Assembly (NCBI RefSeq): GCF_947539375.1
Contig: NZ_OX443569.1
Span: forward strand, 1,736,001-1,800,000
DNA length: 64,000 nucleotides
Reading direction: 5' to 3'
Origin: Lactobacillus isalae
GTDB taxonomy: Bacteria > Bacillota > Bacilli > Lactobacillales > Lactobacillaceae
This document shows, piece after piece, positions 37,140 through 44,960 of the stretch. A program made the translations under genes and the position numbers. The notes below the pieces were generated by a model, which did not search any database, was not told the DNA's origin, and worked only from the letters and a program-made list of their open reading frames with translations. Every line of letters starts with the position of its first letter. Position 1 is the stretch's first letter.

Positions 37140-37292
37140 ATGGTAGAAAAAGTGAATGTAAAAGAATTAGCAGATCAAGCTTTGCAAGGAAAAAAAGACT
37201 TATCTGATTCAAAAGGAATGACATTAACATATATTTATGATCCAGTCTCAGATCGACTTGATAAAAATGATAAATTCGATGTAGGAAAATAA
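37140..37292 (+). CDS. Candidate graspetide precursor peptide
   Basis: A 50-residue peptide with a strong AAAGGAG site at 6-nt spacing. The leader-like half is VEKVNVKELADQALQGKKDL. The C-terminal half has TLTYIYDPVSDRLD and KNDKFDVGK. It is rich in hydroxyl residues (Thr28, Thr30, Ser37) and carboxylates (Asp34, 38, 41, 44, 47), the groups an ATP-grasp ligase joins as esters, with lysines that could form amides. It has no cysteine. It lies directly before the ATP-grasp gene with a hairpin between. No standard graspetide core consensus is recognised, so the crosslink pattern is open. Confidence 0.75.
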   Translation: MVEKVNVKELADQALQGKKDLSDSKGMTLTYIYDPVSDRLDKNDKFDVGK

Positions 37293-37306
37293 TATTTATA
37301 GAATTT

Positions 37307-37337
37307 AAATGCTTGGATAAATAGTTCAAGCATTTTT
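37307..37337 (+). terminator. Hairpin between graspetide precursor and ligase
   Basis: A 9-bp stem, AAATGCTTG (37307-37315) with CAAGCATTT (37327-37335), then TTATT. It is a weak terminator likely to allow partial read-through to the ligase and exporter genes. Confidence 0.7.
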
Positions 37338-37367
37338 ATTATCAATTGAAATTAGGAGAATTATACA

Positions 37368-38444
37368 ATGACACCATTTCTATTAGAGCATAATTTAAGG
37401 AGAAGAGAATATACTCATAAAGAAATTGATAAAGATTTTAAGCATGCAATTTTGAGTAAATATGGAACTAATTATCACTTGAAGACTAAAAAGAAAATTA
37501 TAATATTTTCAACTCAATTGGATACGGAAATGGACGAAATGGGAGTATATTTTTTATCGCGAAATATTGATTATGATCGTATAAATAGTGAAGAAATTGC
37601 TCAGGGATATTTTTCTTTTAGTATCAACTATACTCAAGAAGCTCCAACTGTTGTTTTACAAGATAAACGTTCAAAAATAAATTATGACCTAGATAATTAC
37701 GACTATATTTGGTTCAGACATTTTTCTGTCTACTGTACTAATAATGCAGTAAACACCTATGAGAATGAATATAGAGAACAAGAGTGGATGTCTCTTTTTT
37801 CTTCAATTCCAATGTTATATAAAAATAAAGTTTTTATGCCTTCATATTCCGATGTTTTTTTAACAAAGCCTTATCAACTAAAACTGGCTCGTAAAGTAGG
37901 ATTAAAAATTATTCCTACACTTATAAGTAATAATTATGAAGAAATTGATACTTTTACACAAAGAAATAGTGAAAATATTGTGAAAGCTATCTATCATCAC
38001 ATGTTCTTTACAGACCGCAATAATTTAGTAGAATTTAATACTAAAAATTTCATACATTTGAATAGTAAACAGCAAGAAAATGTTTCTCAAGTTCCGGCAA
38101 TTTATCAACCTAATTATTTAAATTCCACTTCTAAAGAAGTCAGAGTAACTGTATTTGGTGAAAAAATGATTGCATATTATTATCAGAATTATTTTGGTAA
38201 AGACTGGCATCCAAATCTACAAAAATTACGTGTTAAAAAAATAATTATTCCAAGTGATATAGAGAATAATATTATTAATTTTTTTAAACTGGCTAATATA
38301 TCTTTTGGTACTGTAGATTTTATCATTCAGGACAAAACATGGTATTTTTTAGAAGTTAATGTAAATGGGGACTGGGCATGGTTAGAAAATTTAGCAGATA
38401 CTAGTTTTTCAGATCTTTTGATAGAAACAGTATTGGAGAGATGA
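37368..38444 (+). CDS. ATP-grasp peptide ligase (MvdD/graspetide type)
   Basis: A 358-residue ATP-grasp protein. The N-terminal third is a pre-ATP-grasp fold (KIIIFSTQLDTEMDEMGVYFL, DYDYIWFRHFS). The ATP-binding part contains FLTKPYQLKLARKVGLKIIPTLISN near residue 165, EVRVTVFGEKMIAYYYQ near 257, and the metal-binding end DFIIQDKTWYFLEVNVNGDWAWLE near 320, closely resembling the FLEVNP-G-W-LE end of microviridin ligases. Such ligases form ester or amide crosslinks in a peptide. It ends 4 nt before the exporter gene, so the two are co-translated. Only one ligase is present, so one enzyme would do all crosslinks. Confidence 0.85.
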   Translation: MTPFLLEHNLRRREYTHKEIDKDFKHAILSKYGTNYHLKTKKKIIIFSTQLDTEMDEMGVYFLSRNIDYDRINSEEIAQGYFSFSINYTQEAPTVVLQDKRSKINYDLDNYDYIWFRHFSVYCTNNAVNTYENEYREQEWMSLFSSIPMLYKNKVFMPSYSDVFLTKPYQLKLARKVGLKIIPTLISNNYEEIDTFTQRNSENIVKAIYHHMFFTDRNNLVEFNTKNFIHLNSKQQENVSQVPAIYQPNYLNSTSKEVRVTVFGEKMIAYYYQNYFGKDWHPNLQKLRVKKIIIPSDIENNIINFFKLANISFGTVDFIIQDKTWYFLEVNVNGDWAWLENLADTSFSDLLIETVLER

Positions 38445-38448
38445 AATA

Positions 38449-40047
38449 ATGAAAAGATACATCTTAGAATTTAAATCGCAATTTATCTTTCTTACGTTTT
38501 TACTTACTCTAGTAGCTGGATTGGATGTATATGGTGCAGTAATTATTTCAAATGTAATTAATGCAATTATCAAACATAAACTTACGATTTTTTATCAGCA
38601 AATCGTAGTTTGGATTCTAGTTTGGGGTCTTATTATTATTATCCGGTACGCTCTTTCAATTTCTGAAACTAAATTTGAGCAAGAGATAGCCAATAAAATT
38701 CGCGCTAATATTTTAGAAGCAATTTCAAACGAAAGTTATGAAAAGTATAATAATTCAGATAATAGCCGTTTTGTTTCGTGGATGAATAATGATACACAGC
38801 AGATTGTTGATAAAGGATTAACATATCTATACACCATTATTGAAGCAATAGCCTTGATAGGTTTGTCTCTGATTACGCTTTGGACATATAGCGTTTGGAT
38901 TGTATTTGTTGCATTAATTTTAGCCATGGTTACTTTATATCTTCCTCGATTACTGAACAATCGTTTAACCCAAACTTCTCAAGCTTTAACTAAAGAAAAT
39001 GAAAATTTTGTACAAGTAGCATCCGACTTACTTGGAAATTTTAATATGTTGTTTTCTTTTAATAGCCTCTCTCTTATGAGACACGATATAAATAATGAAT
39101 CTAAAAAATTAAAAAACGCCTATGTTGCTCAAGCAAAAGTATACGGTGGAATTGCAGCTTTAGGTTTTATTAGTAATGTGATTTCTCAAATTAGCTTAAC
39201 TGGGTTAGCAGGAATTTTAGCTTATAGAGGCATTATTACGATCGGAGCTATTTTTTCAATTAGTAATTTGACCAGCAATATTTTTAATAGTGTAGGTAAT
39301 ATGCCGAATTATTTAAGCTATATCAAGAGTACAGAACCCATTTTTGATAAATTTAAAAAGTTTATTGATGACAATCCGAAGGATGAAAAGAAAAATAAAT
39401 TGATACCACAGACTCCATTTTTGGAAATTAAGAATGTAACTTTTCATTATCCTCGTACTAAAAATGATATCTTATGTAACTTTTCATATAAGTTTAAAAA
39501 AAATAGAAATTATCTTCTTGATGGCGACAGTGGGTGCGGAAAAAGTACTATTTTAAAGCTGTTAGCAGGATTTTATCCATCTTACAAAGGAAAGATACTG
39601 CTTAAAGGACATAATTTAAACGAATATTCACAGGAGCAACTGCATAAAGATATTTTTTATTTAGATCAACACCCGCAAGTGATTAAGGGAACAGTACGGA
39701 CTAATCTTAATCTAACTGATCATTATTGTGATAGAGATTTACAGAGAGTATTAGATCAGGTGCATTTAGAAAGTAGTAGTGAATTCTTGGATACTTATAT
39801 TGAAAAAGGAGGAAGTAGCTTGTCTGGAGGGCAATTGCAAAGACTAGCCCTAGCTCGAGCTGTTTTACGAAATTTTGAAATATTTTTAATGGATGAAGGA
39901 ACGACTGGTGTAGAAAAAAAGATATCAATGGAGTTAGAGCAGATGTTATTAAAAGATCCAAATAAAACAGTTATCGTGGTGAACCATAGTGAGTCTAAAG
40001 AAAATCTAAAAATGTTTGATGAGATAATTGAAGTCAAGAAATTTTAA
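38449..40047 (+). CDS. ABC exporter (permease-ATPase fusion), locus B
   Basis: A 532-residue half-size exporter. Six transmembrane helices in the first 300 residues, Walker A LDGDSGCGKST near 362, Q-loop LDQHPQVIKGTVR, signature LSGGQLQRLALARAVLRN, Walker B IFLMDEGTTG and H-loop VVNHS. It lacks a C39 protease. Architecture and length match the exporter at 26710, so both loci use the same exporter class. It follows the ligase by 4 nt and presumably exports the crosslinked peptide. Confidence 0.87.
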   Translation: MKRYILEFKSQFIFLTFLLTLVAGLDVYGAVIISNVINAIIKHKLTIFYQQIVVWILVWGLIIIIRYALSISETKFEQEIANKIRANILEAISNESYEKYNNSDNSRFVSWMNNDTQQIVDKGLTYLYTIIEAIALIGLSLITLWTYSVWIVFVALILAMVTLYLPRLLNNRLTQTSQALTKENENFVQVASDLLGNFNMLFSFNSLSLMRHDINNESKKLKNAYVAQAKVYGGIAALGFISNVISQISLTGLAGILAYRGIITIGAIFSISNLTSNIFNSVGNMPNYLSYIKSTEPIFDKFKKFIDDNPKDEKKNKLIPQTPFLEIKNVTFHYPRTKNDILCNFSYKFKKNRNYLLDGDSGCGKSTILKLLAGFYPSYKGKILLKGHNLNEYSQEQLHKDIFYLDQHPQVIKGTVRTNLNLTDHYCDRDLQRVLDQVHLESSSEFLDTYIEKGGSSLSGGQLQRLALARAVLRNFEIFLMDEGTTGVEKKISMELEQMLLKDPNKTVIVVNHSESKENLKMFDEIIEVKKF

Positions 40048-40114
40048 GTAAAAAAGAAAATTTTATTTAAGGTGAGGCATTCTCAAGTAAGTATAAGAGA
40101 TATAAAATTTTTAT

Positions 40115-40149
40115 TCCTTAGTTGATGACTAATCAACTAGGGATTTTTT
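40115..40149 (+). terminator. Terminator of the locus B operon
   Basis: A 12-bp stem with one G-T pair, TCCTTAGTTGAT (40115-40126) with ATCAACTAGGGA (40132-40143), followed by TTTTTT. Confidence 0.9.
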
Positions 40150-40383
40150 AATATCTTTAATTTAACTTTCTTTGAGTGTATATAGTACTCATATTTGATA
40201 AACTTTCTTTAATAAAAATAAAGTTAAGGTGATTTGAATTTTCTTTGTTTGCCTAAGACTTAAGACTCTATAGATTGTTTGGCTTTCTAATAAAAATAAG
40301 ATTAAATACTCAATACTCATAATTCATATTTCTATTATGTTTCTAGTATTAATATTTATATATCAGTTGATGAAAATAATAAG
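40150..40383. other. Gene-free AT-rich stretch
   Basis: No credible reading frame with a ribosome-binding site on either strand. It contains one copy (40232-40246) of the 15-nt direct repeat ATTTGAATTTTCTTT; the other is at 40462-40476. Confidence 0.5.
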
Positions 40384-40438
40384 AAAAAGCACCTGACTTT
40401 GATAGTTAATAGATAGTTATCAAAGTTAGGTACTTTTT
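40384..40438. terminator. Terminator for the minus-strand micro-ORF transcript
   Basis: A long imperfect stem (arms contain ACTTTGATA and TATCAAAGT) bounded by AAAAAGC and ACTTTTT. In the minus direction it lies just downstream of the micro-ORFs at 40481-40926, giving them a defined 3' end. Confidence 0.7.
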
Positions 40439-40480
40439 GTAGAAATTAGTAATAGATTGTAATTTGAATTTTCTTTTTTA

Positions 40481-40525
40481 TCACGTTCCAATAAATGGAG
40501 CAGGACCGATATGGTGAAGATTCAT
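40481..40525 (-). CDS. Micro-ORF: peptide B4
   Basis: The 14-residue frame MNLHHIGPAPFIGT has an excellent AAGGAGA site, 8-nt spacing. It is the last of three minus-strand micro-ORFs between the exporter terminator and the rgg gene, and is followed by its own terminator. Function unknown. Confidence 0.5.
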   Translation of the reverse strand: MNLHHIGPAPFIGT

Positions 40526-40628
40526 ATTAATTTTCTCCTTAATACTGCATTAATTGCGTTAACCGTATAAATAAATGGTTGTTTGTCTATGGCATATACT
40601 TATTATTAATATCTTCTCCCTATCGAAT

Positions 40629-40670
40629 TTACTTAAAAGGCTCGATTGTGTGTGGGAATAGTTTTCTCAT
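40629..40670 (-). CDS. Micro-ORF: peptide B5
   Basis: The 13-residue frame MRKLFPHTIEPFK follows AAAAGGAG, though spacing is long (about 13 nt). Its end IEPFK matches ITPYK of peptide B1, and FPHTIE matches FPRIE of B3, although they are encoded 3.6 kb away on the other strand. That similarity supports a real gene family. Confidence 0.45.
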   Translation of the reverse strand: MRKLFPHTIEPFK

Positions 40671-40896
40671 ATTGCTTATAACACTCCTTTTCTTAACACT
40701 ACAGTCCTTTAATAATAGATTATATAGTGTAATAAACTCATTTCATTTGTTCTCCTTCTGGATAAAACTTTTAAATAAGGCTAGTACATCTTTTACTGGA
40801 TCTTTACAGTATTTATTAGGTATCCATAAATATCTAGTATTAGAGATTGTATCCCCTATATTTGTTTTTTTATATTTTTTCATCAGTTTAACCTAA

Positions 40897-40926
40897 TTAC
40901 ACAATTATTCCACCTAAGTGTGTCAT
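40897..40926 (-). CDS. Micro-ORF: SHP-like peptide B6 next to rgg
   Basis: The 9-residue frame MTHLGGIIV has a strong TTGGAGG site at 7-8 nt spacing and lies 116 nt downstream of the rgg gene on the same strand. The GGIIV end looks like the hydrophobic mature part of known SHP pheromones. The reverse-strand 105-codon frame covering this area has no support. Confidence 0.5.
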   Translation of the reverse strand: MTHLGGIIV

Positions 40927-40993
40927 ATTTATTCCTCCAATTTGCATTACTTAAGTTTATGCTATTAGTATAGAGACCTTTATAAAAATAAAA

Positions 40994-41032
40994 TTAAAAT
41001 AGTCGTATTTGAATTTAATATTCACATATGAC
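40994..41032 (-). terminator. Inverted repeat / terminator after rgg B
   Basis: An imperfect hairpin (AATAGTCGTATTTGAAT with ATTCACATATGACTATT) directly after the rgg stop. Its left arm is the reverse complement of 41923-41943 upstream of the same gene. Confidence 0.6.
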
Positions 41033-41042
41033 TATTTAGGTG

Positions 41043-41903
41043 TTATTTATATTTAATGAGAAGGTCTTCCAGAATTTTTCCGTATTGAATCATGCCAATA
41101 CTGATTAAGAAATCTTTTATTTGGTTACTTTTGGTGTAATATTCATTATTTTTAGTTTGATGATAAAGAAGGATATTTTTGAAGAAATAGAAAGCCGATT
41201 TATAAAATACTAGTTCAGGTTTAATTTTTATTCTTTCTCCTTTTTCAAGAAAATAACCAGTATCGTTTTCTTTATTATTACTTAAAGAAAAAGCTAAGAT
41301 ATTCACTATTATAGCAAGTAAGGAAATTTGCATTTTAATATTAGAAGAATCAATGTATTGGCTAATTATTTTTTTAGCAATTATTTTATTACTTTCTAAA
41401 TCATAGAAGTACATGAAATTACAGAATAAAGTTACTTTATTTTCATTAAAATTAGGAATACTAAATATTTTATCTTTTATTTTATCTCTTAATTTTAAGT
41501 TAGGTTTTTCGGAAGGATCTTTCATTATTTCTATCCAGCCGTCTATTAATAGAAGCTGTTCTTGTTTTTCTTTATTTGAAAGATTACTTTCGTTTACGAG
41601 AGGCTTAAGATTCTTCATTTTATCAATATTATTTTCGTAGTAGGCTTCAGACAGCATATTATTAAAATCTTTTATTTGTTGATGGCGGAGATCGTCAGTT
41701 GAATGTAATCTACTAAAAAACTCCCATAAAGGGATAGTATTGTAATGAAGTAAGTCAATTAAACTATTTGCGGTAATGTGATGAATATTTTTTTCTACTT
41801 TAGAATAATAAGACTGACTCGTAATTAAACCATTGTTTGTAAATTCTTTTTGATTTTTACCTTGACTAATTCGATATTCTTTTAGTAATTCACCAATTGT
41901 CAT
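41043..41903 (-). CDS. Rgg/GadR/MutR family regulator B
   Basis: A 286-residue Rgg-type protein. The HTH spans residues 5-45 (GELLKEYRISQGKNQKEFTN, TSQSYYSKVEKNIHHITANSL) and a helical peptide-binding domain follows. The HTH is very like that of regulator A2 (SFYSKVERNIHDI against SYYSKVEKNIHHI). It is divergent from the MFS gene, and bracketed by 21-nt inverted repeats. It probably controls locus B in response to one of the micro-ORF peptides. Confidence 0.82.
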   Translation of the reverse strand: MTIGELLKEYRISQGKNQKEFTNNGLITSQSYYSKVEKNIHHITANSLIDLLHYNTIPLWEFFSRLHSTDDLRHQQIKDFNNMLSEAYYENNIDKMKNLKPLVNESNLSNKEKQEQLLLIDGWIEIMKDPSEKPNLKLRDKIKDKIFSIPNFNENKVTLFCNFMYFYDLESNKIIAKKIISQYIDSSNIKMQISLLAIIVNILAFSLSNNKENDTGYFLEKGERIKIKPELVFYKSAFYFFKNILLYHQTKNNEYYTKSNQIKDFLISIGMIQYGKILEDLLIKYK

Positions 41904-41922
41904 TATCTAATACCTCTTTAAT

Positions 41923-41943
41923 ATTCAAATACGACTATTTTAA
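41923..41943. repeat. 21-nt inverted repeat flanking rgg B (right copy)
   Basis: Core ATTCAAATACGACTATTTT; the complement is at 40994-41014, on the other side of the rgg gene. A related arm is in the hairpin at 36749-36784. It lies in the rgg promoter region, 20-40 bp before the start codon. Confidence 0.65.
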
Positions 41944-42007
41944 AAATAATTTTAATTCTCTGGTAACATTAAATCAATATTAAATTATTTGGAGAGGATT
42001 AAATTAT

Positions 42008-43282
42008 ATGAACGTATTCTTGAAGAACAAAGATTACAGAAGATTTTCAGTTGCTAGTTTCTTATCTAGTGCTGGTGACATTCTTTTTTATTTAGCGTTT
42101 ATGACTTATGCAAGTAAATTACAAAATTATTCTCTTGCCTTATCATTAATTGCAATCTCTGAATCACTGCCAAGATTATTTGATATCTTTGGTGGCTACT
42201 TAGCTGATAGAACAAGAAAAAAGTTTAAGAACATCTTCTTAATGTCTCTAGTTAGATTTACCCTCTATAGCTTAGTTGGGATATTGTTTGTTACTAATGT
42301 ATCTCAATGGGGCTTAGTAATTGCAGTAGTAATTATTAACTTTATTTCTGATATGGCTGGTACTTATGCCGGAGGTTTAAGTGCTCCATTAATTGTTGAT
42401 TTAGTTGGAGAAGATGAATTTGCACAAGCAGAAGGCTTTACCAACGGTATTAGTCAAGTTATTACTACTGTAGCTCAGTTTGTTGGATCAGGTCTCTTGC
42501 TTTTCTTGTCTTACTCAAGCTTAGCTTTCGTTAATGCATTTACTTTCTTAGCAGCTGGCTTGTTATATGCTAGTGTAGGCCTTCGTCATAAGAAAGATGA
42601 TAAGCCACTTGAATCACAAGAAGTAAACGAGCAAAAATTCTTTGCGACAATGAAGACCTCATATACTCAAATCAAGAAGGCCTCAGGCTTGTTATCAGTA
42701 GTTTTAGTAATTGCACTTCTTAACGGTGCATTAACTTCTATGGGTTCATTATTACCAATTATTATGGCGGGTAATCGCTCAACAATGATTATTTCTACTT
42801 ACAGCTTTACTCTTGCAGTAATTGGTTTGGTGGTAAGTGTTGGTGCAATCTTAGGTAGTACTTTTGGACCACAATTATTTAAAAAGCAATCTGTTTTCTT
42901 TATGGTTATTGCTGCCAATGTTTTAAGTGTAGCCACTACAGTTGCTGCAATGTTCGCTAACATTTTTGCAATTATGCCATTTTACTTCTTATTAGCTTTA
43001 GTAATAAGTACTGCTTCACTTAAAATGCAACAATGGTTAGTTACGACAATTGATCGTAAGATTTTAGCTTCAAGTGTAGGCTTACTTAATACAATTGTCA
43101 TGGCGACTTCACCAGTAATGACTACAGTATTAACTACTATTTCAGGCTTAGGGGATGTTAGATATGCCTTATTTGCACTCTTAGCAGTTGAAATTATTAT
43201 TTTGTTTGTCGCAGTTAAATTGAGTGTTAAGACTAAAGTAAACAAAGAGGAAGTTAAATCCGCTGTTGTAGTAAATAAATAG
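42008..43282 (+). CDS. MFS transporter
   Basis: A 424-residue major-facilitator protein with about twelve hydrophobic helices. Start region NVFLKNKDYRRFSVASFLSSAGDILFYLAF is typical of the drug:proton-type family with an N-terminal KNKDYR. The A-motif-like loop is GGYLADRTRKKFKN between helices 2 and 3. GGAGAGG precedes the ATG. The substrate is unknown; location beside rgg B makes immunity or peptide efflux possible but unproven. Confidence 0.82.
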   Translation: MNVFLKNKDYRRFSVASFLSSAGDILFYLAFMTYASKLQNYSLALSLIAISESLPRLFDIFGGYLADRTRKKFKNIFLMSLVRFTLYSLVGILFVTNVSQWGLVIAVVIINFISDMAGTYAGGLSAPLIVDLVGEDEFAQAEGFTNGISQVITTVAQFVGSGLLLFLSYSSLAFVNAFTFLAAGLLYASVGLRHKKDDKPLESQEVNEQKFFATMKTSYTQIKKASGLLSVVLVIALLNGALTSMGSLLPIIMAGNRSTMIISTYSFTLAVIGLVVSVGAILGSTFGPQLFKKQSVFFMVIAANVLSVATTVAAMFANIFAIMPFYFLLALVISTASLKMQQWLVTTIDRKILASSVGLLNTIVMATSPVMTTVLTTISGLGDVRYALFALLAVEIIILFVAVKLSVKTKVNKEEVKSAVVVNK

Positions 43283-43362
43283 CTTATAAAATTAATGTTT
43301 AACTAATGACGCAACACTTGGGAATCGATTCTCTCAAGATATTAGGGATTTTTTATAAGCTA
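43280..43362 (+). other. Long-range hairpin in the MFS 3' region
   Basis: TAGCTTATAAAA (43280-43291) and TTTTATAAGCTA (43351-43362) are perfectly complementary over 12 nt with a 59-nt loop. It overlaps the MFS stop codon. There is no following T-run beyond the arm, so its role as a terminator is unclear. The rest of the gap to 43543 shows no gene. Confidence 0.45.
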
Positions 43363-43543
43363 AATTAATGTATTTGTATACTGTATATAACAAGTTATTA
43401 AGGAAGCCTTAAGCTTAAGCGTTTGAAGACTTCAGAATATATTTATCAACTATGGCTTGATATGATTAGGTTAATCAGTCATAAGGATTGAAATAGCTAG
43501 CTAAAAACAATCTTTTATGTATTTTTAGGAAAGGAACCTAATT

Positions 43544-43708
43544 ATGATGAAAGATAAACATGGAATTAAGGATAAAGTAGCAGGAAAGCTTAAAGAAGTA
43601 GAAGGAAAAATCACTGGTGATAAAGCTCGTGAGGTAGAAGGAAAAGCTCAACAAGCTAAAGGAAAAGTAAAATCTAAGGCGACTGAAGTAAAAGAAGACT
43701 TAGAATAA
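43544..43708 (+). CDS. CsbD-family stress protein
   Basis: A 54-residue, highly charged protein: KDKVAGKLKEVEGKITGDKA and EVEGKAQQAKGKVKSKATEV are the CsbD repeats. AGGAAAGGAA precedes the ATG at 43544. CsbD proteins are small, abundant and induced by general stress, with no known biochemical activity. It lies 34 nt upstream of a GlsB-type gene, probably in one operon. Confidence 0.9.
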   Translation: MMKDKHGIKDKVAGKLKEVEGKITGDKAREVEGKAQQAKGKVKSKATEVKEDLE

Positions 43709-43742
43709 TTTACTACTAAATTAGAAATAGGAGGCGATCCCC

Positions 43743-44009
43743 ATGCTTCACTGGATTTGGGTTTTGATTGTCGGAGGCGTAATCGGGTTGATTGCAGGAG
43801 CCATTACTCATAAAGGCGGTTCAATGAACTGGATTGCAAATATTATTGCTGGGCTAGTAGGCTCATCTCTAGGCGAGGCTTTGCTGGGTGCCTGGGGTCC
43901 GCAAGTAGCGGGAATGGCAATTGTTCCATCATTACTAGGAGCTATTATTTTAGTTATCTTAGTATCATGGATTATGACAATGTTATTTGGTCCTAAGGCT
44001 AGCGAATAA
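43743..44009 (+). CDS. GlsB/YeaQ/YmgE family stress membrane protein
   Basis: An 88-residue protein of three short hydrophobic segments with the family's glycine-rich pattern: WVLIVGGVIGLIAGAITH, WIANIIAGLVGSSLGEALLG and PSLLGAIILVILVSWI. Linked with CsbD in one operon, as stress-response proteins often are. An AGGAGG site precedes the ATG. Confidence 0.88.
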   Translation: MLHWIWVLIVGGVIGLIAGAITHKGGSMNWIANIIAGLVGSSLGEALLGAWGPQVAGMAIVPSLLGAIILVILVSWIMTMLFGPKASE

Positions 44010-44041
44010 ATCATATTCAACACAATTTAATAATCTCTCTC

Positions 44042-44073
44042 AAAAGAGCAGTCTTATCGGGCTGCTCTTTTCT
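44042..44073 (+). terminator. Terminator after the GlsB-type gene
   Basis: A stem of AAAAGAGCAG with CTGCTCTTTT, extended by pairing inside the loop, then T residues. Confidence 0.88.
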
Positions 44074-44132
44074 ATGGTTTTTCATAGTATAATAGATGTG
44101 ATATAAAAATCTAGGTAAGAAAAGAGATAATA

Positions 44133-44960
44133 ATGCGTTTAATTTCATGGAATATTGATTCGCTTAATGCTGCTTTAACTAGTGATTCAGCTCGTGCTAA
44201 GCTAACACGTGGCGTTTTAGATACAATTAAAGAAAAAGATCCTGATATTATTGCTATTCAAGAAACTAAATTACGCTCTACTGGTCCTACCAAGAAGCAC
44301 CAAGAGATTTTAGCTGAAATGTTTCCTGAGTATGACTATGTTTGGCGTTCATCGGAAGAGCCAGCAAGAAAGGGTTATGCAGGAACTATGTTTTTGTACA
44401 AAAATTCTTTGACTCCTGAAGTAACTAAGCCAGTCATTGGAGCACCAGAACCAATGGACTATGAAGGACGGATTTTAACTTTAGAATTTGACAACTATTA
44501 TGTTACTCAAGTTTATACACCGAACTCTGGTAATGAGTTGAAGCGATTAGAGGATCGTCAGGTTTGGGATGAAAAGTATACAGAATATTTACAAAAACTA
44601 GATCAAAGTAAGCCTGTAATTGCTAGTGGCGACTATAACGTTGCTCATACACCTATTGATTTGAAGCACCCTGAAAATAATCATCATAACGCTGGCTTTA
44701 CTGATGAAGAACGACAAGATTTTGATAAGCTGCTCAAACTTGGTTTTACTGATACATTCAGAAAAGTTCATGGAAATGTCGAAGGTGTCTATTCTTGGTG
44801 GGCTCAAAGAGTAAGAACTAGCAAGGCGAATAATTCAGGCTGGAGAATTGATTACTATATCGTATCGGATAGGATTGCGGATCAGGTAACTAAGTCAGAA
44901 ATGCTCGATACTGGAGAGCGAAAAGATCATTGCCCAATTATGTTAGAAATTGATTTATAA
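44133..44960 (+). CDS. exoA: Exodeoxyribonuclease III / AP endonuclease
   Basis: A 275-residue enzyme of the ExoIII family, which cuts DNA at abasic sites during base-excision repair. Catalytic motifs: RLISWNIDSLNA, IIAIQETKLR (metal-binding Glu), QVYTPNSG (Tyr), VIASGDYNVAHTPIDL (Asp, Asn), YSWWAQR, WRIDYYIVSD and the C-terminal DHCPIMLEI (Asp-His). Length normal. It ends 33 nt before a coupled leader peptide and helicase gene. Confidence 0.94.
   Translation: MRLISWNIDSLNAALTSDSARAKLTRGVLDTIKEKDPDIIAIQETKLRSTGPTKKHQEILAEMFPEYDYVWRSSEEPARKGYAGTMFLYKNSLTPEVTKPVIGAPEPMDYEGRILTLEFDNYYVTQVYTPNSGNELKRLEDRQVWDEKYTEYLQKLDQSKPVIASGDYNVAHTPIDLKHPENNHHNAGFTDEERQDFDKLLKLGFTDTFRKVHGNVEGVYSWWAQRVRTSKANNSGWRIDYYIVSDRIADQVTKSEMLDTGERKDHCPIMLEIDL

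Noticed and set aside
37096-37329. 77-codon minus-strand frame over the graspetide precursor
   Set aside because: It is antisense to a 50-codon frame with a strong ribosome-binding site next to its ligase; no site of its own.
40175-40215. Minus-strand micro-ORF MSTIYTQRKLN
   Set aside because: No Shine-Dalgarno sequence at a workable distance; kept out of the peptide family.
40579-40896. 105-codon plus-strand frame in the locus B gap
   Set aside because: No ribosome-binding site, phenylalanine/leucine-rich composition typical of AT-rich noise, and it runs opposite to better supported micro-ORFs with strong ribosome-binding sites.
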